From an uncultured Eubacteriales bacterium (GTDB lineage Bacteria; Bacillota; Clostridia; Oscillospirales; Oscillospiraceae), in NCBI GenBank assembly GCA_958402445.1, contig CATXTO010000031.1, positions 1 to 21,383 of the forward strand: DNA of 21,383 nt, given 5' to 3'. Shown piece after piece: positions 7,492 to 15,452 of this stretch; position 1 is the first letter of the stretch, and every line of letters begins with the position of its first letter. Position numbers and translations under genes: made by a program. The notes beneath the pieces are model-generated. The model worked only from the letters and a program-made list of their open reading frames with translations, was not told the DNA's origin and ran no database searches.

Positions 7492-7527
7492 GGCTGGAGG
7501 GTTGGCCCCTCCAGCCATCGCTTTTTT
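7492..7527 (+). terminator. Intrinsic terminator of the gap-pgk-transketolase operon
   Basis: GGCTGGAGGG (7492-7501) pairs perfectly with CCCTCCAGCC (7507-7516) around TTGGC, and six T residues (7522-7527) follow. Confidence 0.9.
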
Positions 7528-7569
7528 GAATGCTCCGCCCTGGAAGTCGCCTTCCAGAGCGGAGCATTC
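7528..7569. repeat. Long perfect-but-one inverted repeat following the terminator
   Basis: GAATGCTCCGC and CTGGAAG (7528-7546) pair with CTTCCAG and GCGGAGCATTC (7551-7569), 18 of 19 positions matching, around the loop TCGC. No T-run follows on either strand. It abuts the operon terminator on one side and the interspersed element on the other. It may be part of the repeat cluster or a second 3' stabilising hairpin. Confidence 0.6.
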
Positions 7570-7574
7570 TATCC

Positions 7575-7670
7575 TGTAGGGGCGAGCTGCGCTCGCCCGC
7601 CGCCCTCCCCCCAAAGGAGAGGCATACAGAATTCACAGATTTACGCGGGCGACCACAGGTCGCCCCTACA
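7575..7670. repeat. MITE/REP-like palindromic element, complete copy
   Basis: The 96-bp element has mirrored ends: TGTAGGGGCGA at the left and TCGCCCCTACA at the right. Each end is itself a hairpin, GGGCGA-type arms around 7 nt, and the inner edges are TCGCCCGC and GCGGGCGA. The interior contains a CTCC/GGAG hairpin and TCACAGATTTACGCGGGCG, shared with the next copy. No ORF is carried. It lies between the ends of two convergent operons, a typical place for such elements. Confidence 0.7.
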
Positions 7671-7692
7671 TCTCCACCATCATTCGATATTC

Positions 7693-7775
7693 TGTAGGGG
7701 CGAGCTGCGCTCGCCCGCCGTTCTCCCCTCGAAGGAGAGGCGTACAGAGCTCACAGATTTACGCGGGCGGCCGCA
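7693..7775. repeat. MITE/REP-like palindromic element, second copy with a decayed right end
   Basis: This copy starts with the same TGTAGGGGCGAGCTGCGCTC and runs through TCACAGATTTACGCGGGCGG. It then diverges and lacks the final TCGCCCCTACA. It ends about 20 bp from the stop codon of the convergent minus-strand gene. The truncation makes this one an immobile relic. Confidence 0.65.
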
Positions 7776-7795
7776 CTTTTGATCTATCACCTATA

Positions 7796-10033
7796 TTATG
7801 AATGCTCTATCGGTCCTCCGCGCAACAATCTCCACGCCAGCTCTCCATTGCGGCCCGCCAATTCCCGCAGCCGTCGAACCATTCCCAGCTTTTCCATGTC
7901 GGCCTGCGCCGCGGCGTCCATGCGCCCGCACAGGCCCTCTGCGGTCACGGTTTCCGAATCTACACAGTACGCCTGCCCCAGATAGCGCATAAAACTGCTG
8001 ACCTTAGGATCGTACGAGACTCCCACCACAGGTACTCCCTGGCCAGACGCAAAAATCAGCGCGTGAAGCCGCATGGATACCACCATGGTCATATCATGCA
8101 TTAAGGCGCAGACCACATTGCCGTTTTCTGTAGGCGGCAAGATCAGCTTTGGGCATTGAACCAACTCCGCCACCGCCTGTGTGATTTCCCAGTCCTTCCC
8201 AGGTTCCAGCAAAAAGAACACTGGAATCATTCTGTACTGGGTCCAGCCATATTCCGCCGCTTTTACGAAGACTTGCAGTCGCTTATGCATGCTTCCCCAG
8301 GGCCGAAGCGCAAACAGGCAGTACCGCTCCCCCTCCTGCAGTCCCGCCTCTTGCCGGTACTGCTGATACGCCGGTGAGCGCACTTGGGAGACCTCCTGCA
8401 GCAGGGCCGGGTCTGCCGTTACGTGAATTTCCGGCCTGGTGACCCCCAAGCTACGCAACTCGTCCAGGGAATCCGGGTCCCGCAGTGCAATTAGGTCCAC
8501 GCTGGTGTCAATCACCCGTCCTGCAATTTTACGGTTCAGAGAACCATGCACCGGCCCGATTCCACACCCGTACATCATAACCTTACAGCCCAGCTTGTGG
8601 GCAGACCAAATACTAGAGAGGTAAAACAGCAGTGACCGGGTACTGGTAACGTCCTGAATTAGGCTCCCGCCTCCACTGATGTATAGTCTGGCCCGCCGCA
8701 TCTGCCGCCGGGAATGGAGGTGGTGAAAGGTATAGACGCTATGCACATGCATTTGCATTGCCGTGCGTCTCGGCGACTTGGACATGACGCAAATCGGCAG
8801 ATCCTGGTCCCGGCTCTGGAGTTGCTGGAGAATGGATTTCAAAATGGTCTCATCCCCCACATTCCCATTACCATAGGCCCCGCAGATCAAAACACCGTCT
8901 CTTTCCCATGTTCGCCTTTGCGCCCGGCGCAGGATGGTCTCATAAATCTCCACCTGCGTGCGGACCGTAGCATCAATGGAAAACTCCCGCTTTGTCTTTT
9001 CGAAAATGGCCTGTCCCAGCCGCGCACGGAGCTCCCCGTCCCGGGCCACTTGCAGCATTCGTTCTGCCAGGGCGTTGACTTCGCCGGGCTCTATCAAAAA
9101 GCCGGTCTGGCCGTCCACTACGATTCGGGGTACGGCCCCAACCGCAGTGGCAATGGTGGCGCAGGACATTCTAGCCCCCTCGGGGATGGCGTAAGGCAGT
9201 CCTTCGGATAAGGACGTCAGCATATTTACGTCAATTGCATTATAGAAGCTGTCCGTATCGCTGATCCAGCCGGCAAACAGCACCGTGCCCTGCGGACACA
9301 GCCTCTCCGCCAGTTCCTCCAGCTCCTTCCTCTGAGCCCCGTCGCCGGCAATGACCAGCCGTACTTGTGGCTCCTGACCCACCACCTGGGCAAACGCCCG
9401 AATCAGCGTTCCCATATCCTTTACCGGGGAGATTCTGGCCGCGATCCCGAAAACCACCGAATTCTTTTCCAGCTGCAACCCCAAATCCGCCCAGTACCGG
9501 GCCCGGGGAACCGATGCGGAAATTTGCGAAAAATCCACACCGTTGCGGATCAGGAAGGTGCGCTGCGGGTCCGATCCGCTCTCGATCATCATATTCTGCA
9601 GCTGCTCGGAGACGCAAACCCAATTCTCCAGCCGACGCAGCGCCCAACGGTTTATGGAGCCGTAGGTTAGATTGCTCAGCGGCCGTCCTAAATAGTCCAG
9701 CCTGGGGTCGCTATGAATGGTGGTGATCACCGGTAGCGACAAGCGGCGCTGCAGCATAGCTCCCATTAGGTTCGCCTTGGTGCCGTGGCAGTGAATCAGT
9801 TCAAACTGACCGGCCCTGATCATGTTCTCCAGCTGCTTTCGAATATGGAATAAATTACGACCGGGCAGAACCTGAATCGGGATTTCCATTTCCCGGGCTT
9901 CCTGCGCAAAGGGTCCCTCTAGGAAACAGACCAGCAGGACCTGGTGCTCCTGTTTCAGGCCTGACAAAAGTGACAGCACATGGGTTTTTGCGCCTCCCAC
10001 ATCACCGCCAGATATCAGATGGATGATTTTCAT
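7796..10033 (-). CDS. csaB: Fusion protein: GT4 glycosyltransferase + CsaB polysaccharide pyruvyltransferase
   Basis: This 745-residue protein joins two enzymes. Residues 1-370 are a GT-B glycosyltransferase of family 4 type: GGDVGGAKTHV (9-19), HCHGTKAN near 81-88, a nucleotide-sugar site near VFGIAARISPVKD (194-206), and the E-x7-E region SEGLPYAIPEGA (276-287). Residues 380-745 are a CsaB-type pyruvyltransferase, beginning VLICGAYGNGNVGDETIL (381-398) with YISGGGSLIQD and MRLHALIFA further on. CsaB puts ketal pyruvate on secondary cell-wall polysaccharide, the ligand for SLH-domain surface proteins. The start is ATG at 10033 after GGGAGAG. It is last in the minus-strand operon, 100 nt after mreB. 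There is no signal peptide, so it is probably cytoplasmic or membrane-associated. The glycan and donor are unknown. Confidence 0.9.
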   Translation of the reverse strand: MKIIHLISGGDVGGAKTHVLSLLSGLKQEHQVLLVCFLEGPFAQEAREMEIPIQVLPGRNLFHIRKQLENMIRAGQFELIHCHGTKANLMGAMLQRRLSLPVITTIHSDPRLDYLGRPLSNLTYGSINRWALRRLENWVCVSEQLQNMMIESGSDPQRTFLIRNGVDFSQISASVPRARYWADLGLQLEKNSVVFGIAARISPVKDMGTLIRAFAQVVGQEPQVRLVIAGDGAQRKELEELAERLCPQGTVLFAGWISDTDSFYNAIDVNMLTSLSEGLPYAIPEGARMSCATIATAVGAVPRIVVDGQTGFLIEPGEVNALAERMLQVARDGELRARLGQAIFEKTKREFSIDATVRTQVEIYETILRRAQRRTWERDGVLICGAYGNGNVGDETILKSILQQLQSRDQDLPICVMSKSPRRTAMQMHVHSVYTFHHLHSRRQMRRARLYISGGGSLIQDVTSTRSLLFYLSSIWSAHKLGCKVMMYGCGIGPVHGSLNRKIAGRVIDTSVDLIALRDPDSLDELRSLGVTRPEIHVTADPALLQEVSQVRSPAYQQYRQEAGLQEGERYCLFALRPWGSMHKRLQVFVKAAEYGWTQYRMIPVFFLLEPGKDWEITQAVAELVQCPKLILPPTENGNVVCALMHDMTMVVSMRLHALIFASGQGVPVVGVSYDPKVSSFMRYLGQAYCVDSETVTAEGLCGRMDAAAQADMEKLGMVRRLRELAGRNGELAWRLLRGGPIEHS

Positions 10034-10133
10034 AATTGCTCTCCCGTCCCTGGCAGCTTGTCCGCGCCGTGGGCCATGGTATTTTACCGTTCCACCGCAA
10101 TTAATCGTCGTCCGGATGCGCCCGCCGGACCCT

Positions 10134-11165
10134 TTAGTCCTTTAAAAGCCTGCGACGGGCTAAATTAATAGTCCCCTCCTGCATGTGGTTCATCCAGGCA
10201 AGACTCTTTCCACAGCCATAGGCCACGCAGGAGTCTGCGTCGTCTGCCATAATGCAATTGATTTCCGTGCGCTCCTGCACCAGCAGGCTCATTCCCCAGA
10301 TTTGACTACCGCCGCCGGTGAGCACAATGCCGTTTTGGGCGATATCCGCCACCAGCTCCGGCGATGTCTGCTCTAAAACAGACAAAATTTCATCCGTAAT
10401 CTGCCGCGCCGGCCGCTTGAGAGCTTCCAATATCTCCGCCGATTGCAGCGTAACCTCCTTAGGCAGACCCGTTCTCAGGTCCCGCCCCTTGATGATCATG
10501 CTGGTATTTTCCGGCCTAGGGTACACACAGCCGATGGTAATTTTAATTTCCTCCGCCGTGTTTGCGCCGATAATCGCGCCGTGCTTTTTGCGGACATATC
10601 GGATAATGGCCTCGTCAAAGGCGTCTCCCGCCGCCTTGGTGGAGGCGGAAACCGCCACGCCGTTCATCGTCAGCACGGCGACGTCCGTCGTGCCCCCGCC
10701 GACGTCTACGACCATGTGCCCATTGGGGCCGGCAATATCCAGGTTGGCGCCCAAAGCGGCGGCCAGCGGCTCCTCAATGAGATAGACCCGGCGGGCCCCT
10801 GCCTCCACGGCGGCATTGATGACGGCGCGCTCCTCCACCTCCGTGATACTGCTGGGCACACTGACGATAACCCGAGGCTTCACCATGGCGTGGCGGACTG
10901 CCTTTTTAAAAAACAGCGCCAGCATACGCTCCGTCATTTCATAGTCGGAGATAACTCCATTTTGCAAAGGCCGCATGGCCACCACATTCCCCGGCGTCCT
11001 ACCCATCATGTTTCGGGCTGCCGCTCCAATCTGCAATATTTTCCCGGTATTTTTATCCACAGCCACCACGGAAGGTTCCCGCAGGACGATTCCCTTGCCG
11101 TCGGCGTATACCAGCACGTTCGCCGTGCCCAGGTCCACGCCCAAATCTCTGGAAAGTAGTTTCAT
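10134..11165 (-). CDS. mreB: MreB/Mbl-type rod-shape actin homologue
   Basis: This protein of 343 residues is a bacterial actin that polymerises beneath the membrane and guides lateral wall synthesis. It begins MKLLSRDLGVDLGTANVLVY, the phosphate-1 loop, then has NGVISDY, VSVPSSITEVEERA, EEPLAAALGA, the phosphate-2 loop VDVGGGTTDVAVL, and ALTGGG-type VLTGGGSQIWG. ATG at 11165 is chosen because AGGTG lies 7 nt upstream and the N-terminus then matches the family; ATGs at 11171 and 11183 are alternatives. mreC and mreD are not adjacent, which fits an Mbl/MreB paralogue rather than the mreBCD locus. It lies close behind the comF-type gene and before the cell-wall glycan fusion gene. Confidence 0.92.
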   Translation of the reverse strand: MKLLSRDLGVDLGTANVLVYADGKGIVLREPSVVAVDKNTGKILQIGAAARNMMGRTPGNVVAMRPLQNGVISDYEMTERMLALFFKKAVRHAMVKPRVIVSVPSSITEVEERAVINAAVEAGARRVYLIEEPLAAALGANLDIAGPNGHMVVDVGGGTTDVAVLTMNGVAVSASTKAAGDAFDEAIIRYVRKKHGAIIGANTAEEIKITIGCVYPRPENTSMIIKGRDLRTGLPKEVTLQSAEILEALKRPARQITDEILSVLEQTSPELVADIAQNGIVLTGGGSQIWGMSLLVQERTEINCIMADDADSCVAYGCGKSLAWMNHMQEGTINLARRRLLKD

Positions 11166-11189
11166 GGTCATACACCTGTCCATTTCGCC

Positions 11190-11843
11190 TTACTGACCCC
11201 GACGGGCCGCCAGTGCTGCGCATAGGATCTCCTCTGCGCCTGCCAATTGTAGCACCTTGGCGCATTCTGAGACGGTCGCGCCAGTTGTAAGAATATCATC
11301 CAAAAGCAAAACCCGCTTCCCGGTGACCTCGGCCCGCTTCACAGGGGCGTAAGCGCCAAGTACATTAGCCCGGCGGCTGTCCGCTCCGCCCTGGGTGGAT
11401 TGGGCGGGACTGTGGCGTACCTTCCGCAGGGTCCGCACCGGTCTTTGTCCCAGCTCCCGGGCCGTCGCCTCCGCCAGAAGCCGAACCTGATCATAGCCCC
11501 GGGACCAACGGCGCCGCCGGCTCACGGGTACATAAGTCAAAACGTCATACCCTCCGGCAAAAGTCTGCTGGATCCGTGCCGCCAGAAATCGTCCGTAAGC
11601 GGCAGCATAGCTTCTGCGGCCGTGAAACTTGAACCGCAGCAGAGAAGCGCGGACCTCAGCCTCGTAAAAATAGGCGGCGGTCCAACCCTGCACGAAGCGC
11701 AGAGTTTTTGCCGGGCCGGTAAACACTGGAGCGGATGCTCTGCAGGCGCTGCACAAATCCGTCTCCTCCCCATGCAGCAGGCCGCCGCAAAACACGCACT
11801 TCCGGGGAAACAGCAAGTCCAGAAACCCCTGCAAAACGCCCAC
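11190..11843 (-). CDS. comF: ComF-family phosphoribosyltransferase-like protein
   Basis: This 217-residue protein has the ComF layout: an N-terminal zinc-ribbon with CVFC (16-19) and CSAC (32-35), then a type I phosphoribosyltransferase domain with YVPVSRRRRWSRGYDQ and the PRPP loop VLLLDDILTTGAT near 183-195. ComFC proteins are needed for DNA uptake in Bacillus and Haemophilus, although the biochemical role is unsettled. Translation starts at GTG (11841-11843), one nucleotide after the recD2 stop codon, with AGGGGGA inside the recD2 end, so the two are translationally coupled. Pairing with a DNA helicase suggests a DNA uptake or repair role. Confidence 0.9.
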   Translation of the reverse strand: MGVLQGFLDLLFPRKCVFCGGLLHGEETDLCSACRASAPVFTGPAKTLRFVQGWTAAYFYEAEVRASLLRFKFHGRRSYAAAYGRFLAARIQQTFAGGYDVLTYVPVSRRRRWSRGYDQVRLLAEATARELGQRPVRTLRKVRHSPAQSTQGGADSRRANVLGAYAPVKRAEVTGKRVLLLDDILTTGATVSECAKVLQLAGAEEILCAALAARRGQ

Positions 11844-11844
11844 T

Positions 11845-14064
11845 TTAATCCCCCTGCTGCAGCCGCAGCTTCAAGCCGCTGTACCGGCGGCTCCGGCGTT
11901 GATTTTCCGTCATAGTGGTTACCACGTCCTCCCGGCCCACAAGAATCAACAGCTTCCTGGCCCGGGTGATCGCCGTATACAGGATGCTTCGGGTCAGCAA
12001 ATAGGGAGAGCCCGGCCATACGGCCAGGACAACCGCCTGATATTCGCTCCCCTGGCTCTTGTGAACCGTCATGGCATAGGCCAGTTCCAGCTCCCCCAGC
12101 ATGTCGAAATCATATTCCGCCAAGCGGTCTTCAAACAGGACCCGCACGACCTCGGAAGCCGGATCAATTTGGGAAATCACTCCAATGTCCCCGTTAAAAA
12201 TTCCGGTACCCGCCTGGGTGTCATCGGTCTTTCTCCATAGTATATCATAGTTATTCCGAATTTGCATCACCCGGTCTCCCTCTCGGAAGGAAAAATCGCC
12301 GAATTTTCGCTCCTTTTTTTCCTCCGACATGGGGTTGAGCTGCGCTTGCAGCAGCCGATTCAACGCTTCTGTTCCCGCTGGGCCCCGCCGCGTGGGAGAG
12401 AGCACCTGGATTTCTTCGGAGGGTATCCCCAGTTTCTCGGGCAGTCTAGTTTTGCATAGTTCGCAAATGGTGGAGGCGACCGCCTCCTCGGACCGGCGGC
12501 GCAGAAAGAAGAAGTCGCTGGTCGTTGTCCGCAGGTCAGGGAGCTGGCCGGCGTTGACCCGGTGGGCGTTCATAACGATCAGGCTTTTCTGCGCCTGTCG
12601 GAAGATTTCTGTCAGCCGCACGGCGGGAACGATCCCACTGCGAAGTAAATCCGACAGCGGATACCCCGGTCCAACCGGGGGAAGCTGGTCCGGATCTCCA
12701 ACCAGCACCAACCTGCACTCCTCCGGCAGGGCCCGCAGCAGGGAGGCGAACAGGGCAATATCCAGCATGGAAGTCTCATCCACAATGACCGCCCGGGCCT
12801 GCAGCGGGTTGTTTTCATCCCGGGTAAAAATCATCTGCCCGCTCGCCGGGTCTAGCTGGGCTTCTAAAAGCCGGTGAATGGTAGACGCCTCCCGCCCAGT
12901 CACCTCCTGAAGCCGTTGGGCTGCCCGGCCGGTGGGCGCGGCCAGCAAAATTCCCCGTAATTGGGTCTTCAAACCCATACGGTCGTATAGCTCTAAAATC
13001 CCCTGTAATATCGTGGTTTTACCGGTGCCGGGTCCACCCGTTAGAATGAGCAGCCGGGAGGTGGCGGCGGCACGGATCGCCCTTTGCTGCTCCCCAGAAT
13101 AGATCACAGCGCCGGCCCGCTCCACCTGCCGCATCATTTCCCCCAAATTGGCAGGCTCCGACAACTCCCCCGCAACCATTTGCCGCAAACGCGCGGCCAC
13201 ATAGGTCTCCGCCTGGTAAAACTCCGGCAGATACACAATTTCCATGCCCGCCAGCTTGTCCCCCATGAGCCGGTCTGTCTGCGTCATCCGCTGCACCGCC
13301 TGCTGCACGGTCTCCAGTTCCACAGACAGCAATGCAGCCGTCGCCTGGCTCAGCTTGTCCGACGGCAAAAAAACATGGCCGCAGGTCAAATGGTATCGCA
13401 GCTCAAAGATAAGCCCCGCCTCCACCCGCTTGGGATCGTCGGCGGATATACCCAACTCAATAGCGAACCGGTCCACCGCCCCAAAGTCCGCGTCAAATTC
13501 GGGAGATGTCAGTACATATGGGTCCCCGTACAGCATGTCAATGGAAGTCTCGCCCCACAGCCGGTACAGCCGGACCCCCAGCTCCGCCGGCAGGCGGTGC
13601 AGCGTCAAAAACTCCATGAGCCTTCGCATCCCCACCTGCTGTCGGAACGTTTTCCCAATTTCCCGGGCCTTATCTGCGGAGATACCAGGTATCTCCGCCA
13701 GGCGCAATGGCTCCCGCTCCATGAGGACGAGCGTCTCGCCGCCGAACCGCTCCACAATGCGGGCCGCTAGCTTCGGGCCAATGCCCTTGACAGTCCGGGC
13801 GGACAAGTAACGCAAGATTTCCGGCGTTGATTCCGGCATCAGCCGTTCCAGAAATTCCGCCTCAAACTGCTTCCCATAGGCGGCATGGGCGGTCCACCGG
13901 CCCGTGACCAGCAACCGCTCCCCCGCCACCGGCAGGGGAATGGTTCCCACTACCGTAACCAGTTGCCCGTCCTCGCAGCTCATTCGCAGGACGGTATATC
14001 CGTTTTCATAGTTCTGATACACCACTGCCGCTACAGTCCCCTGTAGCAGTTCCAGGTCCGTCAA
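11845..14064 (-). CDS. recD2: RecD2 (RecD-like) ATP-dependent 5'-3' DNA helicase
   Basis: This 739-residue SF1B helicase is the RecBC-independent type of RecD, involved in repair and replication-fork maintenance. It has an N-terminal OB-like region (about 5-75), helix-hairpin-helix repeats (about 85-135, including KGIGPKLAARI and IPGISADKA), Walker A GGPGTGKTT (343-351), motif II VDETSMLD, motif III VGDPDQLPPVGPG, and the C-terminal AMTVHKSQGSEY and YTAITRARKL. The likely start is TTG at 14064, preceded by GGAGG repeats; no good ATG lies in frame nearby. Its beginning overlaps the upstream small membrane gene by 59 nt. Length is normal for the family. Confidence 0.94.
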   Translation of the reverse strand: MTDLELLQGTVAAVVYQNYENGYTVLRMSCEDGQLVTVVGTIPLPVAGERLLVTGRWTAHAAYGKQFEAEFLERLMPESTPEILRYLSARTVKGIGPKLAARIVERFGGETLVLMEREPLRLAEIPGISADKAREIGKTFRQQVGMRRLMEFLTLHRLPAELGVRLYRLWGETSIDMLYGDPYVLTSPEFDADFGAVDRFAIELGISADDPKRVEAGLIFELRYHLTCGHVFLPSDKLSQATAALLSVELETVQQAVQRMTQTDRLMGDKLAGMEIVYLPEFYQAETYVAARLRQMVAGELSEPANLGEMMRQVERAGAVIYSGEQQRAIRAAATSRLLILTGGPGTGKTTILQGILELYDRMGLKTQLRGILLAAPTGRAAQRLQEVTGREASTIHRLLEAQLDPASGQMIFTRDENNPLQARAVIVDETSMLDIALFASLLRALPEECRLVLVGDPDQLPPVGPGYPLSDLLRSGIVPAVRLTEIFRQAQKSLIVMNAHRVNAGQLPDLRTTTSDFFFLRRRSEEAVASTICELCKTRLPEKLGIPSEEIQVLSPTRRGPAGTEALNRLLQAQLNPMSEEKKERKFGDFSFREGDRVMQIRNNYDILWRKTDDTQAGTGIFNGDIGVISQIDPASEVVRVLFEDRLAEYDFDMLGELELAYAMTVHKSQGSEYQAVVLAVWPGSPYLLTRSILYTAITRARKLLILVGREDVVTTMTENQRRSRRYSGLKLRLQQGD

Positions 14065-14398
14065 ACTCCTCCGCCTCCATCCTCACACGGGCAGACAGCT
14101 CCGCCTCTAGGCAGCATTCCACGTCTGGCCAGCGGGCCGCCGCCCGATGCAGCTGTTCCCGCTCTGTCTCCGATAGGCCGCAGTCCGATAAAATAACCGG
14201 CATTTGCAGCAATCCAGAGCCGCGCAACCATCCATAGCAGCGGAGGAACGCCTCCAGACGGCCCAATTTCCCAGGTCTGCAGGCCAGCACCACTGCGCCG
14301 CCCCGGTCCCTTCCCAAAAGCAGCCAACCCACCAGAGCCCATAGCAGCAGGAGCACACCCGCCGCCTGTAAAAATACAGAAATAATCTGCCATACCAT
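14006..14398 (-). CDS. Small membrane protein of unknown function, upstream of recD2
   Basis: This 130-residue protein has one strong N-terminal membrane segment (about 5-28, IISVFLQAAGVLLLLWALVG) and then a soluble domain. That domain has VVLACRPGKLGRLEAFLRC, then VILSDCGLSETEREQL and RWPDVECC, reminiscent of a small Rossmann-like alpha/beta fold. I cannot assign a family or function. The start is ATG at 14398 with GGGGGTG upstream. Its tail overlaps recD2 by 59 nt, so the two are co-transcribed, and it is the first gene after the minus-strand promoter. I have the impression that similar short proteins occur before recD2 in Oscillospiraceae, but that is memory only. Confidence 0.62.
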   Translation of the reverse strand: MVWQIISVFLQAAGVLLLLWALVGWLLLGRDRGGAVVLACRPGKLGRLEAFLRCYGWLRGSGLLQMPVILSDCGLSETEREQLHRAAARWPDVECCLEAELSARVRMEAEEFDGPGTATGDCSGSGVSEL

Positions 14399-14690
14399 TT
14401 GGCCACACCCCCGGGATATTCTATGCAGCGGGGCGTAAAACTGCCACGGGGCAAACCAGGCTCAGCGGACCAAGTGTCCCGCCGTTTGCCCAGCTTATGC
14501 AACAGATCGTTTGCTGCCCGAAGGACCCGGCAGGGCTCTTTTCTCCTTGCTTTCTTCGTGTCGCAGGCTCCCTCCGACATCTTGCTGCGCGGCGAAGTGA
14601 CCGTGCCGTTTTGGCCTTAGGCGCTTTGCAACGTCCCTATGGTCAATGGGACCAATCGCAGGCGTCTTCCGACGCAACGCGCCTCTTTTT
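14399..14690 (-). promoter_or_regulatory. Long structured leader (or small RNA) upstream of the recD2 operon
   Basis: The roughly 290 nt between the minus-strand promoter and the first gene is packed with inverted repeats. The largest are: GCGTC (14662-14666) with GACGC (14671-14675), giving a GGAA tetraloop on the minus strand; AGGCGC (14619-14624) with GCGCCT (14679-14684), enclosing the former; CTTCG plus CGCAG (14554-14566) with CTGCG plus CGAAG (14585-14597); and GGGCAAAC (14449-14456) with GTTTGCCC (14484-14491). I compared it by eye with 6S, SRP, RNase P, tmRNA, T-box and cobalamin motifs and found no match. No intrinsic terminator is seen on the minus strand. It is either a cis-regulatory leader or an unrecognised RNA. 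Confidence 0.4.
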
Positions 14691-14693
14691 TTT

Positions 14694-14722
14694 ATTTTAT
14701 CATCGCGGGCTTCCTGTGTCAA
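14694..14722 (-). promoter_or_regulatory. Sigma-A promoter of the recD2-comF-mreB-csaB operon
   Basis: On the minus strand TTGACA (14717-14722) and TAAAAT (14694-14699) are 17 bp apart. The run of A that follows would be the start region, so transcripts begin near 14687. Confidence 0.75.
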
Positions 14723-14813
14723 CCGTGGTTGGGCTCGGCATCGCTCACTGCTCCGCTGCCTTCCCCCTGGACAATTTTGCAAATTTGCGCAGCCATTTGC
14801 CAGCTCGCGGGGC

Positions 14814-14842
14814 TTGATTCACCCGCATCCGTGTGTTATGAT
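14814..14842 (+). promoter_or_regulatory. Sigma-A promoter of the two-gene membrane protein unit
   Basis: TTGATT (14814-14819), a 17-bp spacer and TATGAT (14837-14842) stand about 30 bp before the start codon of the next gene and just before its AAGGAGG site. Confidence 0.7.
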
Positions 14843-14872
14843 GAAACAAATCGAAAAGGAGGACGTCTACCC

Positions 14873-15427
14873 ATGCCAAATCTTATCTGCACCATTGTCC
14901 GTGCCCTGGCCTGCTGTGTTTACTTATTTTGCACCATTTATTGGCTCTGCTACCAGGGCAAAAGCACCAGCGTCTGTTACTATCCCGTATCCGGCCTGAT
15001 TGCCAGTTGGGTGATGGGTCTGATTCTGCTGGTCGTCCCTTTCTTCCTGTCTTCCACTATGGCTGTTATTGTTTTAACCGTGGCCAGTGTGGCTTGGATC
15101 GCCGTGTTTCTTCTATTTCTTCGGCACGACGCGCTCACCCCCACCGGCCTGCGCCGGTACAATATGTTGGGCAAGGTCACAGATATTCCATATACCGCCA
15201 TTTCCGCTTTCGGCAACTATAAGTGGTGGAGCAAAAAATACACCTGCTACGTCAAGGAAGTGGTCGTATTCCAGACTGACGGCGCCGTGCACCGCTTCAC
15301 CGGCAAGCGCTATGAGCAGGTGGGCAAGAACTTAGCGGCACGCCACATCGTCACCCGCCGCCTTGTGGGGCCCTCTAAGGAGAAACCCACAGCGCCGCAT
15401 CCCTGGCAGAAGCAAGCAGTGAAATAA
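14873..15427 (+). CDS. Unrecognised membrane protein with three predicted helices and a cytosolic tail
   Basis: This 184-residue protein has hydrophobic segments at about 5-27 (VRALACCVYLFCTIYWLCY), 39-60 (LIASWVMGLILLVVPFFL) and 63-83 (MAVIVLTVASVAWIAVFLLF). The remaining 100 residues are soluble, with a pattern (DIPYTAISAFGNYKWW, then VVVFQTDGAVHRFTG) that recalls bacterial PH-like domains attached to membrane helices; that resemblance is weak. ATG at 14873 is chosen because AAGGAGG lies upstream and a promoter lies just before; the frame is open further upstream but without those signals. It is followed 25 nt later by another membrane protein gene, probably in one transcript. Function unknown. 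Confidence 0.7.
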   Translation: MPNLICTIVRALACCVYLFCTIYWLCYQGKSTSVCYYPVSGLIASWVMGLILLVVPFFLSSTMAVIVLTVASVAWIAVFLLFLRHDALTPTGLRRYNMLGKVTDIPYTAISAFGNYKWWSKKYTCYVKEVVVFQTDGAVHRFTGKRYEQVGKNLAARHIVTRRLVGPSKEKPTAPHPWQKQAVK

Positions 15428-15452
15428 CCGGTTGCAGAAGTAGGAGGGCAGT

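Noticed and set aside
14399..14690. Known housekeeping RNA (6S, SRP, RNase P, tmRNA) or T-box/cobalamin riboswitch
   Set aside because: I looked for the conserved cores of each (for example GAGGAAAGTCC, GGAAGCAGC, GGGTGGTACCGCG) and did not find them on either strand.
14662..14698. Plus-strand intrinsic terminator (GCGTC/GACGC hairpin followed by eight T)
   Set aside because: The T-run is better explained as the A-rich start region of the minus-strand promoter, and no plus-strand transcript needing termination is seen upstream.
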